Assembly (NCBI GenBank): GCA_944470555.2
Contig: OX104127.1
Location: forward strand, 51,016,934 to 51,080,933
Source: Heterobilharzia americana
Lineage: Eukaryota; Platyhelminthes; Trematoda; Strigeidida; Schistosomatidae
Direction: 5' to 3'
Length of the DNA stretch: 64,000 bases
In this document: positions 1 through 10,954 of the stretch, one piece after another
Layout of the letters: each line of letters opens with the position of its first letter
How positions within the stretch are numbered: position 1 is the first letter of the stretch
The notes under the pieces: generated by a model
What the model was told of the DNA's origin: nothing
Database searches by the model: none
Seen by the model: the letters and a program-made list of their open reading frames with translations, nothing else
Program-made: the position numbers and the translations under genes

Positions 1-2335
1 TAACTTCAGTATGAAGTGGGGTGTCAATACCTCTCCGTGAGTGATTTAGTGGCTTGCTCTGACGATGTGGTGTGTGATTGGTTGTTTCCTTTGATTGTTG
101 TGTCATTGATCGAATAGACTCTCCTGTTGGCAGTCCCTTTGCTTGACCTCTCACCTTTCTATCGTTTACCATTTTTCTTATTGGTTGATAGATCAGGTCT
201 ATGTCTGTACATCTATTGATTGCTCAATGACAAGCTTCTAGGAATTCTCTGATTTTCTGTATTTCCTCTCTCCATCCAAAATTTCTACATTGTGGAAATT
301 GAATTCATGTCCATAATTATCCACATACATTGAAATGAGTGACAAAATGTCGTGGAGTTTAATAGCCTCGATGAAAGCTTAACGATTAAACAACTTAACT
401 CAAAGAACACAATACAACAAAGACTATTCAGAAGCGATTAGCACTTCATTGATTTAAACAGGCTTAGTAGTTTTGAATAGAACTGCGGTCGGCTTGATTT
501 TCCCTATAATTCCCTTACCTCATTGATAAAACTCCCTAGCAATTCCACTTAGAGTGACTTGTATGGATTTTTAGGCTTTGGATGCAAGCGAAACTAAGTT
601 CTACATATATTTGTATTTGTTTGCGTATTTGCACTTATTAGTAAAGTATACAAAAAGTGAATATCTGAAGGATGGGCACGGCCATGCTCTACTGAATAAT
701 ACCCCACGATATTTATGCTTCAGAAGAGGAAAAGATTGTGTACACACGATTTTCCTTTTTTACGAAGAAACAATGTCCTCAACTGCTGTATGCTTCAAAT
801 ATGTTTTTATTAGCTAGGCGAAGCCTTTACAGAAAACTAAGGGTTTGAAATATTTGTTTTACAAACATGGGTCACCAGTAAAATATACAACTAAGTGATT
901 TATCAGCAGCGCGTTTATTCAAAAACTAACAGGCCTCGATTGGGGAGATATATAAGGTGTAGTCCTCTAGTGTTTTTGAATTTTTGGATTATCTCTGACT
1001 TACAACGTAATAAAACGAAAACTTGAAAAACACGGAGGATGTTAAAGCGATTCATTTTCATAGCCATGAATTTGTAAACACATAAGCGAAATGACAGAAT
1101 GTTTCAAAAAGACTGCCTGTCGAAGGTCAAACCTAATCCGTAGCCATAAGTATGCGATGAAATGAGGTTACGTAACACAAAAAATGGTCTCAATAGTTTT
1201 TACAAAATGTTTCGAAAAGTAAGATTTAGTTTCTGGTAAGTAAACAAGCATGTAAATAAATAAAATTCAAAAGTAAAACATGAACATAGGTGCTTGACGT
1301 CTGTTTAAGGCTACGGTAAAAAGAGTGTTTGTACATATTTACTTGGAATACATAATTGATATTTGAAGCTGTAGATCACAGAGACTTCAGCCGTACATAA
1401 CTGTCTAATTCTCACTCATTTTCGAGGGCTTGTTCAAACTTTATAAAGAGCTTTAAACAAGGTTTTCAGAGGAGTCAGATGTCCAGAGTCTACAAGGAGT
1501 TCAGCGATGGGGTTAAAGACGGCTTTTGTGCTCACTTCTCAATGTCTATGCTGGGTAGCGTTCCCGAGTGCAGTTTTTGAACGATAGCAAAGTTCGGCCG
1601 ATGTACTCAAATCTATAGGAGCAAGTGAACGCGTAAATACACTTTGATGAGACTTAATCCCTCAATTTGTCTTTCACGCACTGACAACTCACCTATTGAC
1701 AAGATGAGGGTTTGCAGCATAGAATCTCCTATTTAGGGACTTTGATAATCATTGACGAAGGATATCGGTGGCACTATCTAAGACAATTAATTAGCAGATC
1801 AGACGGTTTCTGTCAAACGTCTTTGGATACAAGTGTGTTCTTTCACGATTAATTTTGATAAACTCCCCACCAATAAACATGAAAGATACCCATTTGATTT
1901 GAAATAAAAAGAAATTGCTCAGAAAACAGGACCATTATAGTAACTTCCCATCAAAGCTGAATGTGATAGTTTAAAGATATCATGCATAATTCCATCAAGG
2001 GTCAAAAGTTAACATCAGTGAGCCATAAGACGTAGTGAACTGCGAATTGGAAGATAAAAGTGGGTGACAGCAAGTTGATCGTACTCAATAAAAATACGCA
2101 GATACAAAAGTAGGAATAAACATTAGAAGTGATTGTTGGTTTACCAAGGTAAGTTATAGAGAATAGGAATATTTGAGCTTGAAAGACGAGGATGGTTCCA
2201 ACCAATAAAGTTGAGCTGTAATAGAAGGAATCGAAGTAAATTACAGAGAATGTCACCATTATTGTTGCTATTGTTATTATTACTGTTATTATTATTCCAC
2301 TTCTACTAACTACCCTGAAAGTCTAATAAGAAGCC
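1..2335. other. No recognisable gene or element
   Basis: AT-rich sequence with no family I recognise. The longest open stretches (578-817 plus, 2002-2259 minus) are short, of biased composition and without motifs, and are probably chance. A degenerate (ATT)n tract lies at about 2262-2300. It could be intron or intergenic DNA. Confidence 0.5.
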
Positions 2336-2339
2336 GAGA

Positions 2340-2615
2340 CTAGCGCAGTAAACCAAGTCAAATGTAAGAAAAAATACTCAATGATGCCATTGGATGAAGG
2401 CCACACTGTATGATAAATTGACAGAAGTGGGAAAATGTCAACTGAGTGACTGAATAGTTAACAAGCTCACCAGAAAACCCAAATCTCCAGGGTTCCATCC
2501 TTGGCTGGGATTAGAAGCGTACAAAACAGCTGTTCAGCGATTCTAAGATTTCCTAATTCTCCAACTGAGGTCAGTCCATGATGAATACCGAATTCGAAAG
2601 TCAAAATGAACGTGT
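2340..2615 (+). repeat. SINE-like repeat, family 2 (decayed copy)
   Basis: This matches the copy at 29965-30280 over most of its length. Both share a head reading GATGAAGG..C.CT.TA and TGACAGA, a middle AACAGCTGT, and the conserved tail GTCAGTCCATGATGAATACC. Better copies in this window (30.0 and 42.8 kb) show a tRNA-like head with a pol III B box, so this looks like a tRNA-derived SINE. This copy has lost a clear A box. Identification rests on similarity within the window only; no family name is claimed. Confidence 0.6.
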
Positions 2616-3039
2616 ACAGGGTACACGACGCGATTTGTGTAACAAAAGGTGAATAACTCACTGAACTGAATACGACTTGCGAAGACCACTAGGTTTCGTA
2701 AGGATGTTGCTGTAATGCAAATTATTCAGGTACACGGTGAATTTGCTGGGAGCTTAAGATGATGATAGCCGTAAAAAAAACATCACCTCTCTGATTATAT
2801 CTGCTGGTTGGTGTAGGAAGTGGCTACCAATTTATGTATTTCAGTGGCATAAATCAGAACCGTTGTTAATACAATGTTGAGACAAGTGAACCTTTGACAT
2901 TGATGAATCAACGAAGATCAGTTACTGTCAAATGTTGTAGTCCTAAGTGATCACTGAACTACGTGATTACTAGTCAGGGAGACTTATGAGCTTGAACGTC
3001 ACGTTTTCCTTTATTATGGAAATATACGGACAAAAGATG

Positions 3040-4060
3040 GCATAACCGCGCTCTCGCCATCCCACCATATCCTCGAAGACCTCTCCATGTCAAAACCACA
3101 AAACACACATCTAAACAGAATCATCAACCACTTCCAGTCTCAAAACCCATACGTAGATGACACCGTAGATAATACCAATATTACAAATAATCTAGATGTC
3201 CCATCTCCATCTAATAACTACCACCCTGCAATCAGCTTCACACCACAGAAGAAACTCGATCCTCAAATACTCTTCTCAGATGTACACTCAACAAGACCAG
3301 ACAATCGATTGCTCATCAGGTCTATCCACAAAAGACTACATGCAATGAAAATCTTACGAACTCTCATAGTTGGGTGCATTTATACACTAAACAAAATCTA
3401 ATTCTACCATTGTGCTGGAGGATCCACATTATCTACAGTCCTGACACTTTGGGAAAGGATGAACTGAACGTCTTCAAAATGTTTCCATTGGAAACCAGTA
3501 CCCTGAGAATTTCATTGCTAAAACTATGAGAGTGGAAGTAAATAATCACTCCATCTCTACATCTCCCATGAAGCCTCCATTCATCAGCTTACAATTCAAC
3601 ACAGACATCAGCAGATATATTGAGACACCTTCTAGCACATTCAGTGAGAATGACTTCTATGCTGCCTAACTCACATCAACTTTACCCAACCAACCACTAC
3701 CTCGATTATGAGAAGAGGATAAGTTAGCCATCTCCCTTGTCCACCTCGATGTGTGTTTATCCATTCACCTACTCCTGTGGAGTAGGGTATACTGAAGGCA
3801 TTCAGTGTTCACTTTCCAAACGCATTTCCCAGCATATACCAATCTGGTTAGATAAAGGAGAAGGGAGAACAGTTCACAGCTCCATTTTACAACATTTCAT
3901 CAATTGACACGACCCGGTAAATGCAGGAATCAACTCCATTGTCATCTGTGGCTTTCGTCAATGGTGTACATCTGAAGCGTCTTCAAACTTCGGAAGCCAT
4001 TCCAGTTAGTATTTTGAATGTGGAACTCCGTGTTCAAAACAAATTCATTCAGTCACTTGA
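3040..4060 (+). mobile_element. Penelope-like element, GIY-YIG endonuclease region (decayed)
   Basis: Translation near 3770-3915 reads, over several frames, through SKRISQHIPIWLDKGEG and VHSSILQHFINTGH. In schistosome PLEs the equivalent is a GIY-YIG tail of the form R..EH.P.WL.KGE followed by SSI..H....GH. It continues toward NKFIQSLEF at about 4035-4060, resembling the usual C-terminal CVQKQFVQSL. The open stretch 3087-3401 upstream could be the RT-to-endonuclease linker, but I see no RT motif in it. Base composition is richer in C and A than the flanks. Frameshifts make it non-functional. The PLE assignment of the endonuclease part is moderately sure; the 5' boundary is a guess. Confidence 0.5.
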
Positions 4061-4249
4061 GTTCCAATCCACATGACCTACAACAGTATTTTCACCTTCG
4101 AAATTCTCTTCATTCACATCTTCTCACACATTACATTCCTCTCCTCCACTCCTATAATTCTGATTTCTCTTTACATTCATCATATTACATCATTCAACTT
4201 AGTAACCAAATATAACTGCTGTCTTGATCAGTCAGTCTTCCTCTCATTA

Positions 4250-4256
<7 letters not shown>

Positions 4257-4288
<32 letters not shown>
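4257..4288 (+). repeat. (CT)n microsatellite
   Basis: A near-perfect run of about 16 CT dinucleotides, just downstream of the PLE tail at 3040-4060. Confidence 0.95.
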
Positions 4289-4291
<3 letters not shown>

Positions 4292-4319
4292 CACTACGTA
4301 ACTCGTTTTCCCATCTCCT

Positions 4320-5030
4320 GATTTCTAATCCAATGTGAACTTCGTTCAGATTATTTGTATGAGACACTCACTTTCTTGTTAGTATGTGAATGGAATATTT
4401 CAATGTGATTGTAGAGTTTGGGAATGGTATCACTGGGATGAGTGATTCTTCGCTAAACATCTGTTTCTATGATCTTATTTGAACTTTTAAACTATGGTGG
4501 GAAAGCTGATAGATAGTATTTGTTAACTGCTGATAGACTTTCAGCTGTTGTAAATGTTCTTTAACCACTTTGAATAACGTTTACGTTATTGTTAGGTAAA
4601 CAAAAGCACGTTTTGTTTCGTGGACTCAATTCATCAACGCTTAATGATTTACACGATTGATTGGTGTAATCTCATACTTAGTTGATACTTGTTAACAATT
4701 ATTTTAGGGAACTGTCGACTCAAAACCACTAACAATTGGAAATTAAAATGCTTTTATCTAAACAATTTTTTTGACTGTAAACATTCATAATCCTGGCGAT
4801 AGAAATTTCGCTAAACTGAAAAAATGTTTACACTTTTACGCCTTTTTTCTTTTATTACGTGTACAGTCTCCTTTCGAAAAACCTAGTTGTCGATCCTTTA
4901 TGGCGAACCACTGAAATGAATTAATAGTCACCTTATTATGTTTATTATGTCGCCCTAGAATGAAGTCCTTTGTTCCGTTCACTTGCACGAATTAATGCAT
5001 TAGTGATTATAACATTTAAGTTGCTTTGAT
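4320..5030. other. No recognisable feature
   Basis: AT-rich unique sequence; no long open frame, repeat or RNA motif seen on either strand. Confidence 0.5.
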
Positions 5031-5034
5031 ACTG

Positions 5035-5195
5035 ATGAAGGATAGTGACTTGCAGCAGGATCAAGGATGGGCGTTTCGTTCTATCTGGAACTCATCATCT
5101 AGACATACCTGTCTCTAAGAGAGTGATGATGTTACCACTAGGACTTACACTCAGATCCGGGTGCTTCAAACACCTTAGTGTTATCCACTAGCCGA
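5035..5195 (-). repeat. Hammerhead SINE (Sm-alpha-like), inactive copy
   Basis: Read on the minus strand, a tRNA-like head is followed by a hammerhead-type body. The conserved core is ATGATGA, then stem II with a GTTC/GAAC pairing, then GAAAC. Canonical CTGATGA has C at position 3, here A, which removes the C3-G8 pair, so cleavage is not expected. Stem II is otherwise preserved. The head covers about 5115-5195. Confidence 0.7.
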
Positions 5196-5199
5196 TTAA

Positions 5200-5955
5200 G
5201 TTATGATAAGCACACATTGTGCGACAGTTATTCTTAACAGATTTGTATATAACGATACTGTGACTGAAAAGTTAAATAAACCTATATCATAAATAGCTGT
5301 TTTACTCCAATGTCGTCTAAGTAGTAGATATGCGATTGCTCTCATTTGAAAATAACTCTTTCTCAGCCAGCTTTTCAATTATTAGTTCATTTAGAAGAAA
5401 ATTTACAGACTGATTATGAAAAGTTTACTTTCAGTTAACTTTCTGTTTACTTATGGATAGAGAAATGAGTGCTTACTTGGTTGTTATTAGCAAAAATAAT
5501 CTGTTATTCATTTTGATGGACAACATAGATGACGAAAGGCTGCTCATATGTCTTACTTCTATAGTTATTGATCATTTGATGATAAGTTCAGTCCATCTTA
5601 CCGATATACTTTCTTAAGTGGTAATAAATATTTAAAAGAATAGGTTAAATCTATAACATGAACACTGAATCTCACGGTATTCAACCGCACAGTGAATTGA
5701 AGTAAAACTGTATTCACCTTCAGATAACTAACGCAATATTAAAAAGTGGAAAGTGTTCAGGTTAGTAGAATAAATGTCAACATTTGGAGAAGAGACTATG
5801 AGTTGGAAAATCTACAGAAAGAATGAGTTAGAGAACAGGAAATCAATACTAATTTAACTCATACTTAAAAATATGGTTGGATAAGGTGAGTTTACAATTT
5901 ACATAACTTATTATATGTTTTATCGAGGGTTCTTTTATTGATATTCAGTCAATAG
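5200..5955. other. No recognisable feature
   Basis: AT-rich; a 60-codon minus-strand open stretch at 5196-5378 shows no motif and is probably chance. Confidence 0.5.
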
Positions 5956-6051
5956 CGAAAGACGGTGGTTCCTCCGACAGATGGTCACAATCTGAAAGAT
6001 ATAAAACGCGAGGAACAGCCACATGAGCCAGAGGTCAGCAAACGCATCAAG
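5956..6051 (+). CDS. Candidate internal exon, unknown protein
   Basis: A 96-bp stretch, open in one frame, that would encode 32 residues beginning RKTVVPPTDGHNLKDIKREE and ending PEVSKRIK. It is preceded by an AG acceptor (TCAATAG) after a T-rich run and followed by a donor-like GTGCGC, so it would be a phase 0/0 exon. Its composition is richer in G and C than the flanks, and its charged, Pro-containing content looks protein-like. I do not recognise the protein. An alternative acceptor at 5948 would put a stop in this frame. It may be chance: a single short open stretch in 64 kb is weak evidence. Confidence 0.3.
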
Positions 6052-6059
6052 GTGCGCTT

Positions 6060-6500
6060 ACACTCAGCTTAAAAGTATAGCTCTACGTTGACTATTAAAC
6101 CTTACACTAGTCTTTTCATTTAAAAGTTATCTGATAACTGGGAACCTTTCAAAGGACATTGGAATACTTTTATTTAAAACACAGTATGGTATTACTATCC
6201 TTTTTATGAGGGATAATGTTTTCATTTACCTAATCAGGTTTACTGAACAATGTTAACAATTAAAAAAAATTTGTTTAAATCATCTACTTAACTGTCATTG
6301 GACAGTAGCACTTTTTAAATTGTGTAGTTCTTTTAAAACTGCATCGATTTTTGAATTAAGATGGAACTTAATAAATTTCACCTCACATTCTGTTACCAAA
6401 TTTATTGTCTATCACTTTCAAAACAAAGTGTATTCTAAAGTAGAAGAAATACTGTAATGGTGTTTAATCTTTTTCACTGCATTTATTAAAATGTCTCACT
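6060..6500. other. No recognisable feature
   Basis: AT-rich sequence without motifs. Confidence 0.5.
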
Positions 6501-6504
6501 GTAC

Positions 6505-6690
6505 TGATCTTTTGGACTAGCAGAGGAGTCCAAGACCCATATTTTGTCCTATTCGAAACTCGTTAGATAGATGTACCTGAACCCCAGTGAGTGATGTTCC
6601 CACTGACGCTTGGACCCACCACTTGTTGCACCAAACGCCAAAAAGTTATCCCCTAAGCCACCGGGGTACGATTGTCATCACTTGTGCAAT
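6505..6690 (-). repeat. Hammerhead SINE (Sm-alpha-like), left arm of inverted pair
   Basis: On the minus strand the tRNA-like head (about 6590-6690) leads into a hammerhead-like body at 6520-6580. The core has changed to CTAACGA and the GAAAC box to CAAAAT, so it is inactive. It lies head to head with a plus-strand copy starting at about 6691. Confidence 0.75.
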
Positions 6691-6985
6691 GGGTATCAGT
6701 CGTTGCTATGATGCTTGCTATGATATTTGTATAATGCTCTGGCATTTGAAGCGAAGGTCACTGGGTTCGATCTCCAACGGGAACAATATTACTCACTGGG
6801 GTAGAGATACATCTAGCTGATAAGTCCCAAATAGGACGAAACTTGCGTCCTGGATTCTTCTGCTAGTCGCCAAGATCAATACAACATTATGAATAATCAG
6901 AAGTATCGAGGGGCCCTCACAGGAGCCAATCTGTCAACAAAAGCTGAGCAGTTTGGCCCTGTATAACAACAGGAAAGTACAAGTA
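6691..6985 (+). repeat. Hammerhead SINE (Sm-alpha-like), right arm of inverted pair
   Basis: The tRNA-like head contains a B-box-like GGGTTCGATCTC at about 6763-6775. It is followed by the linker ending ACTCACTGGGG, the hammerhead body (6806-6863), and a 3' tail with GAAGTATCGAGG, AGCAGTTTGGCCCTGTATA and AACAACAGGAAA. The same tail recurs at 24.9-25.0 and 32.05-32.13 kb, which defines the element's 3' end. Confidence 0.8.
6806..6863 (+). ncRNA. Type I hammerhead ribozyme-like motif with one core change
   Basis: Core order is CTGATAA, stem II GTCC-CAAATA-GGAC (perfect 4 bp), GAAAC, a short stem III, then the GTC cleavage triplet and CTGGAT. CTGGAT pairs with the upstream ATCTAG to form stem I, with one wobble. 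The only departure from the invariant core I see is G8 to A in CUGANGA. G8 pairs with C3 and takes part in catalysis, so the motif should be inactive. The fold is otherwise intact. Confidence 0.75.
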
Positions 6986-6999
6986 TCACAACAACAATA

Positions 7000-7880
7000 T
7001 CTCACTATGCTTTTGTTTTATTTACTTGTTAACGACCATTGATTTCCATTGCTATCACTGTAGTGACAAGATAATCAAGCTTATTTAGATCAGATGGAAA
7101 CTCATAAAGATATACCTGGCAAGACAATTTGTGTCATTTCACCTTCGAAGTTGACTTGTCAAACCAACTCTAACCTTCCTGATGATTTATTTTTTGCTAA
7201 CATCCGTCATTACTTGTGTGGATCATTTTTTGGTGTCCTTGCTGTATCATGTTTGTGTTCTAAAAATAAATAAATAAGCAAGTATCAAGCAGTATCCCAG
7301 AAAGTCTTATCATTCACAAGTTGATATCATTCAACTAACTACTAGATATCAGTCGTTGGTATTAACTCACCGATACCCGTTTAGTAGGCTGAACCACTGG
7401 CATCGAAACTTCACAAGGAGCACATTATTCTTAAAAGTGCATTTCATCAATTCATCAAATAACCTTAAACTCACTTTCAGCATCCATTAATGATTAACTT
7501 GACAGCTAAATTTCTAAGGTTTTAGTAGAGATAAATGCATTTAAGACCAACTAATGCATCGATTGGTCGCTGAAGAGTAACCTATTTCATGCTGTCTAGT
7601 CATGAGTACTACCTAAATTCTATCAATCATTTTAAAATGTGATTATCGGGTGGTGTCACTATTGTTGGTATGCTTTGATAGTTGTTAGCTGAGTGCAGAC
7701 AACTGGCAGTAAGCCATTGACCTGGATTTTGTGTTTATTGAAGCTTATCACTAAAGCACATCTGCCTGGTTGTCACATCGCAAAATGATAGACAGAACTT
7801 GGTCAGTACTCAGAACTGGTTGACATGAAACTGATTATTCCCCAATGACCAATCAATGTAACTAATCCAGTACCGAAGGT
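7000..7880. other. No recognisable feature
   Basis: AT-rich sequence with no family recognised. Confidence 0.45.
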
Positions 7881-7884
7881 GATC

Positions 7885-8000
7885 AGATATGGCGCAAATA
7901 GCTCAGTTGTAGCGTCTTTGTCTGCAGCACTGAGTGACGTAGATTCAAATTACAGTTCCGTTGTTTTTGCAGGTACGTCTCAACAAGTACTAGACACATG
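7885..8000 (+). repeat. tRNA-like SINE head (uncertain family)
   Basis: AATAGCTCAGTTG at about 7892 resembles a tRNA A box, and AGATTCAAATTAC about 45 bp downstream resembles a B box. The downstream open stretch to 8172 shows no known domain. It is likely a decayed tRNA-derived SINE similar to the head at 57360-57430. Confidence 0.4.
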
Positions 8001-8461
8001 TGGAGATGAGCTTCTAACTTATCGTCCTCATTCAACTAACCATCAAAAGTGCTTTAGAATTTGGATGGTTAATGCATTTGGAAGCAGTTTCAACTCTTCA
8101 TACACGCAGTTGGATGTGTGGTTTATTTCACTATCCCGTATGATTCTTATCAATGTAGAAAAATTGAATCAGTAACCTTCAGTCAGTTTTCTTCGTCGAT
8201 GAAGATAATCTGTTTATAGATCTTGCCAAATAAATTTCTGGAATTGACCTTAAGCTCAGATAAGATTGAAGATGTTTGACAGGAATAATTAATCATATGA
8301 AGGATTACCAATGTAGTTAAATCCAAAGTTTTCAAGCAGACAAAGCAGTTGAACTTGTACTCAGCGTTCGTACAGGAGGCTTATTGATACACAGAAATTT
8401 ATGATTAGTTAACTAAATCATCACTGATTGAATAGGATTATCATCAAGTTACACTGATCTT

Positions 8462-8630
8462 GAAGAATAGGAGAGGAATCCAGGACACGTGTTTCATCCT
8501 ATTTGCAACTCATCAGCTGGATGTACCTGCACCCCAGTGAATGATCTTTTTCCCACTGAGGCTCGAACCCAGTACCCTTCACTCAAAACGTCACTAAGCT
8601 ACTAGGGCACGACAGTCACACCAGTTTACA
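8462..8630 (-). repeat. Hammerhead SINE (Sm-alpha-like)
   Basis: The minus strand carries a tRNA-like head with GGGTTCGAGCC (about 8560-8570) and then the hammerhead body (8472-8530). The 3' tail of the family was not found beyond 8462, so the copy is 3'-truncated or diverged. Confidence 0.8.
8472..8530 (-). ncRNA. Type I hammerhead ribozyme motif, best-preserved core in the window
   Basis: On the minus strand CTGATGA, GAAAC and the GTC cleavage triplet are all intact. Stem I is ATCCAG pairing with CTGGAT, which directly follows the cleavage site. Stem III is the short palindrome ACACGTGT. The weak point is stem II: GTTG against GGAT gives only wobble and A-T pairs plus a mismatch. The motif may retain slow activity, which is inference. 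Confidence 0.75.
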
Positions 8631-8719
8631 ACCAAAGTAATAAACGTGAAGTACGATCATCAATTTGTAAGTGATTTTCTAAGTCGAAAGTTCGTCTTGA
8701 TATTCCTCAAAGTTGGGTA

Positions 8720-8900
8720 GTTTTTCAACCACAAATTGATTATCCTGCTTAAGGCCCATGAAAGTCAGCTAGCCAGATGCAGGTGATTTGGACTTCAGAT
8801 GAGCTCGGCTCCAAAGGAGCGAGACGACCGTGCTTAGATGACTCAGACGCAGCTGGTGAAATCTACAGGCCAGCTAAAATGGATTTTAGCAACTCGAGTT
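8720..8900 (+). repeat. Dispersed repeat, family D
   Basis: The segment starts with GGGTAGTTTTTCAAC and contains GATGAGCTCGGCTCCAAAGG and GCGAGACGACCGTG. Related blocks occur at 22950-23225 (minus), 39225-39315 and twice at 53785-54320. It has no coding motif; probably a SINE or a MITE-like repeat. Confidence 0.45.
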
Positions 8901-9069
8901 CTTCAGCAGTATATTTTTTCAGTAATCAGTGTGACTATAAATACTCTGCGAGATGACAGGTAAATACTTTGTCAAGGCTAGAAGTGAAGGTTATTGGCCG
9001 GCCAATGAGAACGGATTATCATGACATCGAAAGTCCTATCACCCACATACTCGAGCAGTGAGCAGTATT

Positions 9070-9280
9070 TTCTTGATTTCATGTTGGTTCTTCGCGAACT
9101 GACATCAGTTGAAGAGACATAGGAGATCTGGAAGAACTTGAAAGCTGTTTCTTTCTAGCATGAAACTTCGCAGCATGGCGGGCCGATGATTCACCCATGG
9201 ATAGAACTCAGGACCTCCAGATTTCACGACCAGCGCGTTACCATTGAGCCACTGGTTAGGAAATTTGATGGTCCATATTT
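9070..9280 (-). repeat. SINE-like repeat, family 2, left arm of inverted pair
   Basis: The minus strand reads CAGTGGCTCAATGGTAACGC (A-box-like), then GGTCCTGAGTTCTATCC (B-box-like), then a body with AGAAACAGCTTTC and a tail GATGTCAGTTCGCGAAGAA. It lies head to head with the fragment at 9320-9490. Confidence 0.7.
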
Positions 9281-9319
9281 CTTATTGCCGTCAATTCACC
9301 TTATAAGGCAACCTCCATC

Positions 9320-9490
9320 CAATACCATCGTTGAGCAACTGTCTTCATTCCTGATCCTTGGTTAAGTCATGTGCACTGCTGTGCACTGCAGTCCCACACT
9401 AGAAAGAAACAGCCTTCCAGTGCTCTCAAGTCCCCAATGTTTCTCTAACTGATGTCAGTCCTAGATAAATTAACCTTAAATCACTCATTT
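9320..9490 (+). repeat. SINE-like repeat, family 2, right arm of inverted pair
   Basis: The 3' half of the family, with CTAGAAAGAAACAGCCTTCC and ACTGATGTCAGTCCTAG, ending ATCACTCATTTAAACCC. The tRNA-like head is mostly lost (GTTGAGCAACTG remains). Confidence 0.6.
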
Positions 9491-9494
9491 AAAC

Positions 9495-10545
9495 CCTGCA
9501 AACATCAAAATAGGATTTTTGGATTTGACAGAGGCTGCCTAGTCTGTGACACTTTTTTAAATCACATTCTAGTCGACTGTTATTCAAAGATGATGAAACC
9601 ATCAGAATGAATAAAACTCACGAAGTATCTAGTTAGCTGGAAAAGCCACACGGGAACAATACTGAGTCCTGGGTGATCAGCTGGCTACATTCCCGTTTCG
9701 CTCAAAGGAAACAACATATTGTTCACAGAGGGAAGTGCTACACCTCATTGCTTAATGAGGCTGGTATTTCCCAACCATCCCTTCCTTCCTCCTATCATTT
9801 CTCTTCTCTTCTCTTCCGCATACCTGACAATATTCACCCACTATCAATTTCATCAAATATATTAATGACTTGACACTTCCCACACCTATCCACTCTTCAA
9901 CAGATTGTTCCCAGTTGAATGATCTCCTATCTACTGTTACACGATGGATGGTATTCCGTCAATCGTCTTATGCTCAATTCCTCAAAACCTCAAACTATAA
10001 ACTTTAGTTTTACACGTGAACACAACCTTTCAAAGTAAACTGCTTAGTTCTCATGGTTGTATACTAGAGAATGTTGTAAGTGAGATTCATCTCAGTGTGC
10101 ATTTCTCTTCGACCGTTTCCTGGTCTTCCCATTCCTCACTAATTTCGAAAAGAATATTCCACCTGACTTGGTATTTTAGGAAGCTGAGAGTGCCTGGTGT
10201 ATATAACTCAGCCTCTTCCAATGTCTTCTATAAACTCCCACACCTTCCCTGTTCTCCTCTATTCTTCCCTTGGTTGGTGAGAACAGATCATACTATATTG
10301 TACAGGACTTCGAAGATTGTTAGCAGAACTAGTGGTGCACCTCTAAACCTTCTCATCAAAACAGTTGTCAACAAACACGTTAACCGATGTAAACATGTGG
10401 CAGGAGTTATTTTATCAGATGACCAGCATCCTCTTCACTTGAACAAAGCTCTCTGCATCTCGGTCATCGGGAAGGACAAGGAGCAAGTACATAATACTTT
10501 GTGCAAATACTACAAAATATGAAAGCTCTACAATGTGGTATTTAG
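9495..10545 (+). mobile_element. Jockey/CR1-like LINE, 3' half of reverse transcriptase ORF (degenerate)
   Basis: Translated frames contain SWLHSRFAQRKQ (RT domain 4-5 region), INDLTLPTPIHSSTDCSQLN and TVTRWM. The open stretch 10016-10522 contains WYFRKLRVPGV, LPHLPCSPLFFPWLVRTDH, ASKIVSRTSGAPLNLLI-like and CKHVAGVILSDDQHPLH. These follow the usual order of a Jockey/CR1-type RT C-terminus. The segment that should hold the FADD motif between INDL and DCSQLN is missing, so the enzyme is dead. No 5' end, endonuclease or poly-A tail was recognised. Exact clade assignment needs a search. Confidence 0.65.
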
Positions 10546-10549
10546 TTGG

Positions 10550-10950
10550 TCTGTTGTGCGATGGAGAAAGTGGTATAAATGAAGCAAGTAATCAACTTCT
10601 GTTTTTGAGGGAGAACTAATTGATGAGTACACAGCACCTTACTATTTATGTCTTATGAATGTAGTTGCGAATGTTGTTGTGTACTGAAAATAAGTGTGAA
10701 TTTTAAAGGAATTAGTAGACAGAGTGAATATTCTTATGTTTTCTACGATGTAATTTATATTTATTTCATTTTGCTATGTACACATGTGAACTGTTTCTGT
10801 CCAACTGATACTATATGACATGCTGAATATTCTGTACAGTATTCCTGAAATAGCTTTGAGAATTAAGTCATTATTATTATATTGTTAAAGTGACTAGTCG
10901 CAGATCAAGCAAGATCATTTGTGTTTGTTAGGAACCGTCCAAACTTATGA
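10550..10950. other. No recognisable feature
   Basis: AT-rich sequence, possibly including the 3' UTR of the LINE at 9495-10545. Confidence 0.4.
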
Positions 10951-10954
10951 AAAA

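Noticed and set aside
6587..6820. Short coding frame
   Set aside because: It lies across the inverted hammerhead SINE pair and reads tRNA-like and ribozyme sequence.
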